Positions 15,879 to 25,223 are shown, counted from the stretch's first letter. The stretch is 64,000 nucleotides of DNA from Ignavibacteria bacterium (GCA_013298775.1 JAAFIV010000021.1:22760-86759), one strand, 5' to 3'. Notes: generated from the letters alone by a model not told the origin. Translations and numbers: made by a program.

Positions 15879-18260
15879 TCAACGTGATGGTAACTCGACA
15901 ATAAACGTTGTGCCTTTGCCTAACTCCGACTCGCACCATACCTGACCATTCATTGCTTCCACTATTTTTTTAACAATACTCAACCCCAACCCTGTACTGT
16001 GTTCCCCACCCGTTGGACGTGCCGAAAGACGTGCGAATTTTCCGAAGAGTTTTTTCATATCTTCAGATGAAATACCAGGTCCTTCGTCTTGAACTGCCAC
16101 ATGGAGAACCGATTTTAAAGAGAGAAGGCGGACGAAAACTCTTTTTCCATACGGAGAGTATTTAATAGCATTTGAGATGAGATTATCGAACACCTGAACA
16201 ATAGCGGATTCATCAACAAGTGCTATGTACGGCATATCCTCAGCAATACATTCTACTATAATTCTTTTTGTGGCGGCAGATGCTGTATATCGCTGAATGA
16301 CGCTCTCAAGACTAGCTTTCACGTCCATTTCAACAAGAAAGAAACTCATTGCGCCTGCTTCTAGACGATTATTATCCAAAAGATTGATAACCAAATCCAA
16401 CATTTGACTGGAAGTTCGGACAATCATTGAAGAAATTTTCTTTGTTTCATCGTGGTCTATGGCATCTGCTACAATAAGGTTTGCTAAGTTTCGGACTGCG
16501 CCTATCGGGTTTTTTAAGTCGTGAGCAACAATACCCATGATGGTTGTCTTTTCCGAATTCAGGCTTTCTAGCTCGTTGTTTTTTAGGTGCAATAGTTGAT
16601 TTTTCTCTTCCAAAAGCAATGATGCTCTTTTTCGTTCCTTATTGCTTCTATAAAGCAAACCCGCAAAGAGGACGAATGCAAGCAGGACAATACCAATAAC
16701 AACGACGATTGACTTCTGCAATCTATCCTGCGCTTCGAGCGTTTCTACTTTGGCTTGCGCGGCATCCACGACTGCACGTGAGTCCATTGCCGCAATTTCC
16801 AGTGTTTTAGAAGTCGCAAAAACCGATTTTTCCCACGTGCGAGCCAGCTCAAGGTAGTGCAGGGCAGTATCTTGTTGTCCACGCTTTTTACCAATTTCAT
16901 ACAACAAGGCATACGCCCCGAGAAGCTGCTCTGGCGTTGGTGCGGAGGGTGTTCCTGCCATCACAAATGCCAAATTCCGCCGTGCGTGAGCGAAAGCCGC
17001 GTCGAGGTGTTGGAAATACAGCGCACGTCTGCCATTGGTAGTGTCGAGTGCTTTTGCGAGAGCTTGGTAGGTGAGCGCGAGTTCAAAGCAGAAATCAGCT
17101 ATGGGCTTGTTTGCCGCGCCTTGTTCGGCAATGATTTTTCCGCGCTCCAATTCTCGCAAGGAAATGTCTAGCTTATTCATTTGCCGATACAGCTGCCCTG
17201 AAAGAAAAAGAGTATGTAAGCCGTATCCCGCATCGTTATTGAGTGCGAGAGCCTTTTCGAGATAGACGTGCGCTTTTTCACGCTCCCCGCGCTGCAGATA
17301 CACCGTTCCGATTTGTTGCAGAAGCTCAATGCGATTTGTTTTCACATCGTACTTTTCTGTAAAGGGTTCTGCACGATGATAATACTCCAACGCCTTGTTG
17401 GTATCAATCAGTTTCGCGTAAATATCGCCAATAGCGTGGTATGATATGCCAAGACTTCGCGGCAAGTTGTTTTCGCGAGCAATCTGTACAACCCGCTTGT
17501 ATGCTTCCATTGCGCGAGCATCGTCGCTGATAATTTGAGAAAAAAAGCCCACAAACGAGAGGATGTAGGCTAATCCTTCCATGTCGGACGATTGCTCGTA
17601 TAGCCGTGCAGCTTGGAGTGCTAAAATGTTTTTTTGCGAAATGTCGGTCGTGAGAATGAAGGCGCGGCACAGCAGGATTTGCCCACGAAGCGCGTTACTA
17701 TTCAGCTTCTCGGCAATTGCTTGTTGGGATTCCAACAGCGTGCGCACGTCTTGGCGTAATTGCTGGAGAGGTCGGTCTGTATTGGAATGGTCATCAATTC
17801 TAAAGCGCAAACTCGTGAACCAACCGTGCTGTATCAAGGCTTGTGTTTGCAAGGCGCGGCGCGGTTCGGGAATAGATTTTGCCTGCTGCAATGCCAACTG
17901 AAAATATTTTTCAGCGACAGGTCGTAAATCATGCTGTGTATAGCGAAAGGAAATTCCAAACATATTCAACGCCAATGCCTGATAATATGAGGCATTCAGC
18001 TCTGGGTTTCGATTCTGAAGCTGCTTGGCTGCTTGCAATGCTTCTCCGGCAATAAGACGAGCGAGGCTATCCTTCTGTTCATACACCGCATACGCATTTG
18101 CCAGCTTGCACAGCGCACTGATGCGAGCTGTGTCGTGCATTGCCGTGCGCACATTTCGCTTCAGACTATCCAAAATGTAGGAAGACTGCGCGAATGCAGC
18201 CTCGGAGCAACAAAGAATACTCGAAAGAAGAAGGTACAGTATGTAACGTGATATTTTCAT
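15879..18260 (-). CDS. TPR-type sensor histidine kinase
   Basis: A 793-residue kinase from the ATG at 18260 (signal peptide MKISRYILYLLLSSILCCSEAAFAQ). The TPR region spans about 30-480 (for example LGISYHAIGDIYAKLIDTNKALEYYHRAEPF and IELLQQIGTVYLQRGEREKAHVYLEKAL). A membrane helix (about 515-535) and a short coiled coil follow. HisKA has H-box GIVAHDLKNPIGAVRNL (His near 580). HATPase has DNLISNAIKYSP, DEGPGIS and GEHSTGLGLSIVKKIVEAMNG. The end GTTFIVELPSR differs slightly from GATFIVELP in its relatives. A terminator-like hairpin at 18299-18343 separates it from upstream genes, so it should have its own promoter in the short 18261-18298 stretch. No regulator is adjacent. Confidence 0.95.
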   Translation of the reverse strand: MKISRYILYLLLSSILCCSEAAFAQSSYILDSLKRNVRTAMHDTARISALCKLANAYAVYEQKDSLARLIAGEALQAAKQLQNRNPELNASYYQALALNMFGISFRYTQHDLRPVAEKYFQLALQQAKSIPEPRRALQTQALIQHGWFTSLRFRIDDHSNTDRPLQQLRQDVRTLLESQQAIAEKLNSNALRGQILLCRAFILTTDISQKNILALQAARLYEQSSDMEGLAYILSFVGFFSQIISDDARAMEAYKRVVQIARENNLPRSLGISYHAIGDIYAKLIDTNKALEYYHRAEPFTEKYDVKTNRIELLQQIGTVYLQRGEREKAHVYLEKALALNNDAGYGLHTLFLSGQLYRQMNKLDISLRELERGKIIAEQGAANKPIADFCFELALTYQALAKALDTTNGRRALYFQHLDAAFAHARRNLAFVMAGTPSAPTPEQLLGAYALLYEIGKKRGQQDTALHYLELARTWEKSVFATSKTLEIAAMDSRAVVDAAQAKVETLEAQDRLQKSIVVVIGIVLLAFVLFAGLLYRSNKERKRASLLLEEKNQLLHLKNNELESLNSEKTTIMGIVAHDLKNPIGAVRNLANLIVADAIDHDETKKISSMIVRTSSQMLDLVINLLDNNRLEAGAMSFFLVEMDVKASLESVIQRYTASAATKRIIVECIAEDMPYIALVDESAIVQVFDNLISNAIKYSPYGKRVFVRLLSLKSVLHVAVQDEGPGISSEDMKKLFGKFARLSARPTGGEHSTGLGLSIVKKIVEAMNGQVWCESELGKGTTFIVELPSR

Positions 18261-18298
18261 AATTTCCAAAACTACCACTCTTCACCATTTTCACAACA

Positions 18299-18343
18299 AA
18301 AAAAGCCTAAATGCCGCAATAGAGCGAGCATTCAGGCTTTATC
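18299..18343 (-). terminator. Terminator-like hairpin on the minus strand
   Basis: Minus-strand AGCCTGAATGC and GGCATTTAGGCT pair with one mismatch around a short loop and are followed by seven T. It points in the direction of the gene at 18839-19615 but lies about 500 bp beyond that gene's stop. The intervening DNA is mobile-element sequence. Confidence 0.6.
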
Positions 18344-18481
18344 ATTATTCACAAGCAAGCAATTTTATATCTCGTTTATATTTCTGGAAGTTTAGATAAA
18401 ATTGCCCGCTCTCGCCCTCATCCCCCGCCTTCTCCCAGAGGAGGAAGGAGCTAAGACGAAGAATATCAAATGCTTCTGAAG

Positions 18482-18521
<40 letters not shown>

Positions 18522-18571
18522 GAGAAGGTTGGGTGAGGGCAAGCGCAGAAGTAAGGTTTTATGAGGTTCGC

Positions 18572-18723
18572 CTCTGTACACGACAAAACCTCTAAAAAGC
18601 ATGTCAAATCAGGCTTCAGTGGCACAGACATTCTTGTCTGTGTATTTCCACCTGAATCCCGCACGAACACTCACAGACAAGAATGTCTGTGCCACTGTTG
18701 AAGCAGTTTTGTCATGTACAAAG
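18572..18723. mobile_element. 152-bp non-autonomous element with the ends of the IS4-family element
   Basis: The ends CTCTGTACACGACAAAA and (reversed) CTTTGTACATGACAAAA match the 17-bp ends of the IS at 57842-59020. It is flanked by a perfect 9-bp duplication, GAGGTTCGC (18563-18571 and 18724-18732), the same length as that of the IS. The interior is a palindrome (AGTGGCACAGACATTCTTGT and its inverse, 18618-18696). No protein is encoded. Confidence 0.9.
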
Positions 18724-18838
18724 GAGGTTCGCAGAATTTTATCTAAACTTCAATCTCTCTCAAGGCGTAGAGAATCGTTGTTCAACGATGTTCGTTGAAA
18801 AGAACTGCGCCTTCGTGTCCCCCCAATATAGCACAATA

Positions 18839-19615
18839 TCACATTTTCATGCGCCACATCGTGCCGGCTTCGATACAGTACAAATAACCATCCAAAGCAA
18901 ACATATCATCAACATTGCTCATTGAGCCTTTTGGACCTACTTGGTCTTCTGCGCCAGTTTTGGTATTGGTTTTATGGAGCGTACCATCTCTTTCCACACT
19001 CCACAGCATACCATTGGCACCGACCAGAGCTACTGTTTGTTCCCAACCATTCTTATCAACGGTTTCCCAGCGCATTGAACGAGGATTAGTTTTGTAGAGC
19101 GCACCTTGCTCAACTGTCCAGAGGAAACCATCCATACCTTCAAACAATTTTGTATTGCGGAAATCTCCTTTGTCGCCCAAGCGGCGGTAGTTTCCTTGTT
19201 TGTCGGTTTCATACACCGTTCCATCGGATTCGATAGTATAAATCATCCCATTCAGACCAACCATTGCTTGGGTATCGCCATAATCAGTGCTAACTTTTTC
19301 CCAGCGACCTGTTTTAGGATTGCTCTTGTACAAAATGCCACCTTCCACTGTCCAGAGCCAACCATCAAGAGCAGCGAAATTATCGACATTACTAAATTCC
19401 CCAGAAGCACCTATTTGCTCATACTTTCCATTTTTATCTGTTTTATAGAGCGTACCATTTTTTTCGATACTATAGATAAAACCATCCATACCAAGGACTT
19501 CAACAGTATTCGCCCAATCACCTTTTTTACCTACCTGCTCCCATTTCTGGGCGTGTACATTCACCACAAAAGTAAATGCGAGAATAAGCGAGACAAAAAA
19601 TGTTTTTGTTTTCAT
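18839..19615 (-). CDS. Secreted repeat protein, tectonin/tachylectin-like beta-propeller
   Basis: A 258-residue exported protein with a signal peptide (MKTKTFFVSLILAFTFVVNVHAQ). The mature part is six repeats of about 38 residues of the form WEQVGxKGxxxNTxxxxGMDGFIYSIExxGTLYKTDxxxG, alternating DGxLWTVE and NGMIYTIE cores. Repeats of this kind form six-bladed propellers (tectonin/tachylectin-2 style) that bind sugars or other surface ligands. The fold is inferred from the repeat pattern, and the ligand is unknown. No sorting domain is visible at the C-terminus, so it is probably periplasmic or released. It sits 41 bp after the lipoprotein gene starting at 20325, in the same orientation, so the two may be co-transcribed. 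Confidence 0.85.
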   Translation of the reverse strand: MKTKTFFVSLILAFTFVVNVHAQKWEQVGKKGDWANTVEVLGMDGFIYSIEKNGTLYKTDKNGKYEQIGASGEFSNVDNFAALDGWLWTVEGGILYKSNPKTGRWEKVSTDYGDTQAMVGLNGMIYTIESDGTVYETDKQGNYRRLGDKGDFRNTKLFEGMDGFLWTVEQGALYKTNPRSMRWETVDKNGWEQTVALVGANGMLWSVERDGTLHKTNTKTGAEDQVGPKGSMSNVDDMFALDGYLYCIEAGTMWRMKM

Positions 19616-19656
19616 AGTTTTTTTTGAAGAATGTGAAATAATACAACAATTAGTAG

Positions 19657-20325
19657 TTACAAATTGCCAACGACAAACTTTGTTACCTTCAGTTCGTTCT
19701 GCATAATAAACTTCTCTTCATTTGTCAGTACCTCGTTTTTAGCGTTGTGCATGGTGGTTTCAATATCGCGGAAGCGTTTGTCGATATTCATTCCTTCGAG
19801 TTGCTTCAATAATTCCACTTTACGCTCTTCGGAAAGACTATTGTCATTGTCCTCTTCATCCGCCTGCGCTTGCTGCTCTTTTGCTTCAATGTCTGCAAAA
19901 CCTTTCATAATGCTATTCAATTCCACAAACGCCGCCTTCATATCCGCTGTTCCTTGTATCTGAACGTCAAACCACCTTTCAGTAGAATTTTTCAGACTGA
20001 AATCCTCAAATTTCGGAGTTGATACCTTCGCTAATTCGCTTTTTGCTATTTTCAAATCAGCACTGAATTTATCAAGTGCCTCTACTCCTGCCGTGAGGTT
20101 TGCGATTTGCGTAGCGAGACTTTCAGCATTTGACGCATTTTCATTCAGAAGTTTTGCCACAAACTCCGCATTTCGCTCGGCTTTATCCACCACAACTTTT
20201 ATTTCGCTGTGATATTTTTCCTTATCCTGCTTCAGTTGTCCGCACGAAGAAAACACGATGCCGAGCAGCACCATGAGCGTGGGCAGAACAAAGGAATGAG
20301 GGTTTATTGTGAATAGCTTTTTCAT
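19657..20325 (-). CDS. Coiled-coil lipoprotein of unknown function
   Basis: A 222-residue lipoprotein from the ATG at 20325. The frame stays open to 20544, but that extension runs through a mobile element (20354-20552) and has no signal peptide, so I reject it. The signal ends at FSSC (lipobox, Cys near 30). The rest is acidic and helical with likely coiled coils (AERNAEFVAKLLNENASNAESLATQIANL and EAKEQQAQADEEDNDNSLSEERKVELLKQL). I do not recognise a family. It is upstream of and close to the propeller protein at 18839-19615. Confidence 0.75.
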   Translation of the reverse strand: MKKLFTINPHSFVLPTLMVLLGIVFSSCGQLKQDKEKYHSEIKVVVDKAERNAEFVAKLLNENASNAESLATQIANLTAGVEALDKFSADLKIAKSELAKVSTPKFEDFSLKNSTERWFDVQIQGTADMKAAFVELNSIMKGFADIEAKEQQAQADEEDNDNSLSEERKVELLKQLEGMNIDKRFRDIETTMHNAKNEVLTNEEKFIMQNELKVTKFVVGNL

Positions 20326-20353
20326 TGAAATTCTTGGTAGAAATGAATAAAAG

Positions 20354-20552
20354 GGTACTAAATGATTGTAATTGGAAAGAGTCCTTGACCCATTAGTGGC
20401 GCAGACATTCTTGTCTGTGAGTGTTGGTGCGGTATTCAGGTGAACAACACAGACAAGAATGTCTGTACCACTATTGTTGTTGTTTACCTTTTCAACCCAA
20501 TACTGCTCAGCCCAATACTGCGCTTGATTTCCAACTGAAATCATGTAGCACC
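20354..20552. mobile_element. 199-bp element with GGTACTAAATGATT ends
   Basis: It begins GGTACTAAATGATTGTAATT and ends, reversed, GGTGCTACATGATTTCAGTT. Inside (20395-20472) is the AGTGGCGCAGACATTCTTGT palindrome shared with several other elements in the window. A second copy at 57766-59136 is interrupted by the IS4-family element. It covers the promoter region of the lipoprotein gene starting at 20325. The next 207 bp up to 20760 hold nothing I can name. Confidence 0.8.
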
Positions 20553-20759
20553 TGTGAGAGCATTGTTGATACGAATCGGTACAAAAATACTGTTTCTGAG
20601 GGGCGCAGGAAACCGTCTGCGAGGTGGTATAGGCATAGAACCACGCAGTTCTATTTCAATCGTACTTTGGAGGTGGTTGTTGCGGGAGACAGTGCGCAGT
20701 AAGTTTGTACAAAAAACGAACAGAATTTTTACGAAACCACTCAACACACGGAGACAACA

Positions 20760-21719
20760 ATGGAAATCACGAAACAACGTCGCATTATAGAAATAGTCGT
20801 GGGACTGGTTGTGCTAGGAATTATCGGCAGCCTCTTTACGGTTGCGCTTCGCACGTATCAGAGCGAAACGACCAAGCGCACTGCCTTAGCGACCATGCAA
20901 GAACCAGCAACAGGGAATTTTGTCAGCGCAGATGCGCGTGTGCTGGGCATAGACCCAATCAAGGGCGAAGCAACCGTGCGGATTAGCTTTACGCCCAACG
21001 GTGATTTAGTGGATGATGGCGAACTCACGCAGGAACTGGTGCTGTACGTCAATTCCGCAACGGGCGGACAAAACCGCACCTTTGCAAAGGGAAAAACCAT
21101 GAGTCCGATTGACGTAACGCTTGATTTGGACGGCATTGTAACGGATTATCCCTTCGACGAACACGATGCCTTTTTGGAAATGTATCTGACGAAAGCAGAG
21201 AAAAAAGAAGATGCGCAGAAAATAGTCATTCCCGCTCCGCAGACGGTAGATACGGCTATTTCGGATTCGCTAGCAGTAGCCGCACCAGTGAAAGTAGAGG
21301 AAGAATCGCTGGATGTGAGTGTGTACACCGAGTTCTACGGCTCACTGCCTGGCTTCAAGCTGGATGCGAGCATTGATAAGCAATCGAAGGGAAATTACAA
21401 TCTCATCAATATCTCAATAGAGCGTTCTTCAACGATTGAAATCATCGTCATTTTTGCGATGTCGCTTATGTGGCTTATTACGCTGACGGTAGTATTTATG
21501 CTGCTTTCGGTGCTGTTCAGGGAACGTAAGATTGAGTTTGGTATGTTTGGATTTATGGCAGGATTTCTCTTCTCTTTTGTGGCATTCCGGAATGCGATGC
21601 CAGGCGTACCGCCCATCGGCACTCTCAGCGATTACCTTGCCTTTTTCTGGGGCTACGCGCTGATTTCATTGTCGCTGATTATTTTGACCATTACGTGGCT
21701 TATTCGTCCAGCGAAATAA
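20760..21719 (+). CDS. DUF4436-type membrane protein
   Basis: A 319-residue protein with an N-terminal membrane helix (about 12-30), a periplasmic beta-rich domain of about 180 residues, and three or four C-terminal helices (about 222-318). The segment between the last helices, FRNAMPGVPPIGTLSDYLAFFWGY, matches the hallmark of DUF4436 proteins as I remember it. Function is unknown for the whole family. The ATG at 20760 follows GGAGACAAC, a good ribosome binding site. It ends 44 bp before the start of the amine oxidase gene and is probably co-transcribed with it. Confidence 0.8.
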   Translation: MEITKQRRIIEIVVGLVVLGIIGSLFTVALRTYQSETTKRTALATMQEPATGNFVSADARVLGIDPIKGEATVRISFTPNGDLVDDGELTQELVLYVNSATGGQNRTFAKGKTMSPIDVTLDLDGIVTDYPFDEHDAFLEMYLTKAEKKEDAQKIVIPAPQTVDTAISDSLAVAAPVKVEEESLDVSVYTEFYGSLPGFKLDASIDKQSKGNYNLINISIERSSTIEIIVIFAMSLMWLITLTVVFMLLSVLFRERKIEFGMFGFMAGFLFSFVAFRNAMPGVPPIGTLSDYLAFFWGYALISLSLIILTITWLIRPAK

Positions 21720-21763
21720 GGAATGCCCTATTTACGAACATTCACATCTTTTCTCTCGCTCAG

Positions 21764-23119
21764 ATGAACCGACGGAATTTTACTCAAATGATGCTCACCA
21801 TTCCTACGTTTCTGGGAATGCTGGGCAAAGCTCAAAGCCTTCAGCGCGGCGGCAAGGTTATTGTGATAGGCGCAGGAATGTCTGGTCTAGCAGCCGCGCG
21901 AACACTCGTTGCGGCTGGCTATACTGTTCAGGTCTTGGAAGGACGCGACCGCATTGGTGGGCGCACGTGGACAAGCGAGTATTGGCGGGATGCGCCGCTT
22001 GATATGGGTGCATCCTGGATAGAAGGCACGGAGAAAAATCCTCTTTCGGCATTAGCAGACAAATTCGGTGCGAAGCGGGTTGCGACGGATGAGGACAACA
22101 TGATATTGTATGGACCAAACAGGCAAGCATTTTCTGAAAGCCGCGTAGAATCTCTTGAGGCACGGTGTGAGGAAATTCTGAAACGAGTCAGAAAATTAGC
22201 CAGAAAATCAGATAAGGATATTTCCATACAAGACGCAATCGCCGCAACGCTTGATTTGAAGAGCCTTTCCACGTCCGACCGTCAGCAATTAGATTTTTAT
22301 CTGAACAATACATTGGAGCAAGATTACGCTGGCGATACGTCGGAACTATCCGCGCAATCCTACGACGACCAAGGCGAATTTGAAGGAGACAGCGTGATGT
22401 TCGTGGATGGCTACAAAACCATCGTGGATAGGCTTGCAAAGGGCTTGGATATTCGCCTTCGGCAGGTTGTCAAGCAAATTTCACACACACAAAACGGCGT
22501 AACGATAACAACCTCGCAAGGCGTGTTTACTGCCGATAAAGTCATTGTAACGCTGCCGCTTGGCGTTTTGAAGAAAAACATTGTACAGTTCGTTCCGCCA
22601 TTGCCAGAAGAAAAGCAACGAGCGATTTCGCTTCTTGGAATGGGTGTTTTGAATAAACTCTATCTCCGATTTCCGAAGGTTTTTTGGGATGCCGACTACG
22701 ATTGGCTTGGCTACATTGACGAGCAAAAAGGTCGCTGGTCAGGCTGGGTAAATTGTTTTAAACTTACCCAAAAGCCGATTTTACTGGGCTTTAATTCCGC
22801 CGTGTTTGCAAAGGAAACCGAGCGTTGGTCGGATAAAGACATCGTGAGTAGCGGGATGAAGGTGTTGCGCAGCATGTATGGCAATAGCATTCCTGCACCC
22901 ATTGACACACAGATTACACGTTGGGCATCCGACCCTTTTACGTTTGGTTCATATTCGTTTATTGCGGTGGGAGCAACGCATACAACCCACGAACAGCTTG
23001 CAAAGCCTGTGGGTAATACGTTATTTTTTGCTGGAGAAGCTACAAATGCGGTACACCCCGCATCAGCACACGGTGCGTATTTGTCGGGCGTGCGGGCTGC
23101 TAGGGAAATTATTGGATGA
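21764..23119 (+). CDS. Exported flavin monoamine oxidase family protein
   Basis: A 451-residue FAD enzyme. I start at the ATG at 21764, because MNRRNFTQMMLTIPTFLGMLG is a Tat-type signal (RRNFT), which suits a folded flavoprotein. The open frame to 21695 overlaps the upstream gene. The dinucleotide-binding motif is VIVIGAGMSGLAAARTL (about 32-48), followed by EGRDRIGGRTWT. The C-terminal FAD-contact motif is LFFAGEATNAVHPASAHGAYLSG. Related enzymes oxidise amines or amino acids and release hydrogen peroxide. The substrate is not evident. The stop codon coincides with the beginning of a 13-bp tandem array. Confidence 0.9.
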   Translation: MNRRNFTQMMLTIPTFLGMLGKAQSLQRGGKVIVIGAGMSGLAAARTLVAAGYTVQVLEGRDRIGGRTWTSEYWRDAPLDMGASWIEGTEKNPLSALADKFGAKRVATDEDNMILYGPNRQAFSESRVESLEARCEEILKRVRKLARKSDKDISIQDAIAATLDLKSLSTSDRQQLDFYLNNTLEQDYAGDTSELSAQSYDDQGEFEGDSVMFVDGYKTIVDRLAKGLDIRLRQVVKQISHTQNGVTITTSQGVFTADKVIVTLPLGVLKKNIVQFVPPLPEEKQRAISLLGMGVLNKLYLRFPKVFWDADYDWLGYIDEQKGRWSGWVNCFKLTQKPILLGFNSAVFAKETERWSDKDIVSSGMKVLRSMYGNSIPAPIDTQITRWASDPFTFGSYSFIAVGATHTTHEQLAKPVGNTLFFAGEATNAVHPASAHGAYLSGVRAAREIIG

Positions 23120-23228
23120 GCAAATTAGATGAGCAAATTAGATGAGCAAATTAGATGAGCAAATTAGATGAGCAAATTAGATGAGCAAATTAGATGAGCA
23201 AATTAGATAAGCAAATTAGATAAGCAAA
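23116..23228 (+). repeat. 13-bp tandem array (ATGAGCAAATTAG)
   Basis: About 8.7 head-to-tail copies of ATGAGCAAATTAG, with the last copies changed to ATAAGCAAATTAG. The first copy overlaps the amine oxidase stop codon (GGATGA) and the last ends 12 bp before the stop of the response regulator on the other strand. The array therefore fills the convergent junction. No coding role is evident. Confidence 0.95.
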
Positions 23229-23239
23229 AATGAAGGAAT

Positions 23240-23908
23240 CTATCGGCGCGGCATTTCAATAAGTTGTGCAGAAACCGCGAAAGTATGCGCTTCTTGACGA
23301 GATTCTATCCCCAGTTTTTGAAAAATACTCCACAGATGCTTTTTTACCGTACTTTCGGTAATAGCGAGTTTATCAGCAATATCTTTATTTGATTGTGCAA
23401 TGAATCGAAGTACATTCCGCTCGGCATGCGTAATTCCGCTCTTTTGGAGTATCGTATTGGAATAGAGCATACGCCGTTGCAAGGTTGGCGGAAGCCAGAT
23501 TTCCCTAGGATGCTCCAACAACCACGTCACCGCTTCGGTAAAAACAGTATGCTCCGCTTCCTTTGAAACAAAGCCATTCGCACCACTATCCAAAATATCG
23601 TAAATATCCACGTGATTCGAGCCAGACACCACAAGTATTGTTCCCCCAAAACCAGTGCTGCGTAAAATTCTGACTACCTCAATACCAAGCATATCCGGAA
23701 GGTCAATATCAAGAACCAGCATGGTTACAGGATATGGCGTATCGTGTGCAGCACGTACTATTGTCAGTGCTTCCTCGCCTGTGCCTGTATCGCTAAAATG
23801 TGTGTCTGGTTTATCATTTTTCAGAGAAACCTTTATCCACTGCATCAAGCCAAAGCGTGTAACTTCGTGGTCATCAATGATGAGAATATGATGCTGAAAT
23901 TCATTCAC
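23240..23908 (-). CDS. NarL/LuxR-type response regulator
   Basis: A 222-residue two-component regulator. The receiver domain (about 6-135) has acidic pair IIDDHE, phospho-acceptor Asp in LVLDIDLPDMLGIEV (near 68), the conserved Ser/Thr in LVVSGSN and the lysine in GFVSKEAEH. The C-terminal LuxR-type helix-turn-helix (about 155-215) reads THAERNVLRFIAQSNKDIADKLAITESTVKKHLWSIFQKLG. The only plausible start is a GTG at 23908. It is transcribed alone, with mobile-element debris upstream, and no kinase is adjacent. It is the only NarL-type regulator in the window and could serve one or more of the orphan TPR kinases, which is inference. Confidence 0.93.
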   Translation of the reverse strand: MNEFQHHILIIDDHEVTRFGLMQWIKVSLKNDKPDTHFSDTGTGEEALTIVRAAHDTPYPVTMLVLDIDLPDMLGIEVVRILRSTGFGGTILVVSGSNHVDIYDILDSGANGFVSKEAEHTVFTEAVTWLLEHPREIWLPPTLQRRMLYSNTILQKSGITHAERNVLRFIAQSNKDIADKLAITESTVKKHLWSIFQKLGIESRQEAHTFAVSAQLIEMPRR

Positions 23909-23947
23909 AAATAATACTCACAAATTGAAATGAAAACTAGAATGGAA

Positions 23948-24272
23948 CTGCTCGTCCGCCAAATGAGTTTTGCGGTTCTTATGGAACAGACAAGAGTGGC
24001 TGCACTACTGATAAATACTGGTTTCGGTAGCACAAACACTCTTGTTTCAAGCCTCTTCAAATACATTTGACGGACTACTACTGAACAAGAGAACTACTGA
24101 ATAAGAGAACTACTGAATAAGAGAACTACTGACCAAGAAGATGAACCGTTACAAATGCCTCATTTGCGGCACAGACAAGAGTGTCTGTGCTACCGAAGCC
24201 AGTATTGTGCGGTAGCGCGTAACACTCTTGTCTGCGCCACAAGACGCTAAACATTTGTTTGACGGACTACTA
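23948..24272. repeat. Two degenerate TAGTAGTCCGTCAAA-type elements around a 16-bp tandem repeat
   Basis: Copy one (about 23948-24080) and copy two (about 24139-24272) both end in TTTGACGGACTACTA and hold the GACAAGAGTG / CACTCTTGT palindrome. Their left ends are worn. Between them (about 24073-24137) are three to four copies of GAGAACTACTGAATAA. They occupy most of the 595-bp gap 23909-24503. The remainder (24273-24503) is A/T-rich and should hold the promoter of the next gene. TATATTTG at 24456-24463 resembles the Bacteroidota -7 box, but no well-spaced -33 TTG was found. Confidence 0.75.
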
Positions 24273-24503
24273 GAGTGTTTTCGACCGCAGTCTGAAGACG
24301 TTTGTCCACCTCATTTTTGCGCGTTCCTCAAACATTGTACATCATTTATTCATTTGCAATGATGTTGTAGTTGCGAATGTATTGAAAAATTTTGACAATC
24401 CCTGCACACAGGATGCAGTTGAAGGAAAATTGTTTTACTATTCGTCAGAGCCGAATATATTTGCTTTCGGTACAGAATCTCTTTCACTATTCTTCACAAA
24501 TAC

Positions 24504-25223
24504 ATGTCATCCATGAAAAATTCATCTCTCCTCTTTCTCGTGATTATATGCGCTCTTCAAGCAGATTTTCTATCTGCGCAATTGCATCAAAACCACACAG
24601 GACAGCTCACCATCAATGGCAAAAACTCTCATTCGTACACGGTACAGTTTTCTGAACAAGGCGACACCGTGCGTCGTATAACTTCGTACTTGGATGCCGC
24701 ACAAAAGCTCGTGCGTATGGAAATCACGAAATTTCAGACGAAACCTCTTTCGCTTATTTCCAATAAAATTGACGATTATAGAACGGGAGAATATCTTGCA
24801 CAGGAAATGCACGGAAACCGCTTCACAACACGCCGCAGGGAGCGACAAGGAGAAGAAATCAAGGAAAAAAGTGTAACGGCAGAAAATGCTATCGTGGCAA
24901 CGCTGGTAAGCGAAAAAGCGCGTCAAAACGTGGAATTGCTGGACAAAGGGCAGGAAGTCTCTTTTACACTCGCCCTGCCCGCTTTGGGAATTGTTACGGA
25001 AATGAAATTTGTCAAGACTGGAAGCCGCACCGTTAATGGCATTTCATGCGTGACAGTCAAAACAGAACCCACGAATATCTTCCTCAAAGCCGCAATGGGC
25101 GAAGCATCATATTTCTCCTTTGAACGCGCCGCGCCGCACCGTTTCATGCACTACGAAGGAGTGTTAGGCTTGCCAAACGATGAAGGCAAGCAGCAGAGCG
25201 GGAGTGTGGTGATGAAGTATTGA
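24504..25223 (+). CDS. Secreted protein of unknown function
   Basis: A 239-residue exported protein. The signal peptide is MSSMKNSSLLFLVIICALQADFLSAQ; the ATG at 24513 is an equally good start. The mature part is mostly beta-type sequence with no cysteine cluster and no motif I recognise. Segments such as HTGQLTINGKNSHSYTVQFSEQGDTVRRI and GNRFTTRRRERQGEEIKEKSVTAENAIVATLVSEKARQN suggest a small periplasmic or surface domain. It stands alone on the plus strand between a regulator on the minus strand and a convergent T9SS cargo gene. Confidence 0.8.
   Translation: MSSMKNSSLLFLVIICALQADFLSAQLHQNHTGQLTINGKNSHSYTVQFSEQGDTVRRITSYLDAAQKLVRMEITKFQTKPLSLISNKIDDYRTGEYLAQEMHGNRFTTRRRERQGEEIKEKSVTAENAIVATLVSEKARQNVELLDKGQEVSFTLALPALGIVTEMKFVKTGSRTVNGISCVTVKTEPTNIFLKAAMGEASYFSFERAAPHRFMHYEGVLGLPNDEGKQQSGSVVMKY

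Noticed and set aside
20326..20544. Upstream extension of the lipoprotein gene (to 20544)
   Set aside because: It reads through an inverted-repeat element and lacks a signal peptide, while the ATG at 20325 gives a lipoprotein signal.
23909..24503. CRISPR array suspected from repeated CAGACAAGAGTGTCTG units
   Set aside because: The units are inverted pairs inside palindromic elements with worn ends, with no regular spacers of equal length and no cas genes.
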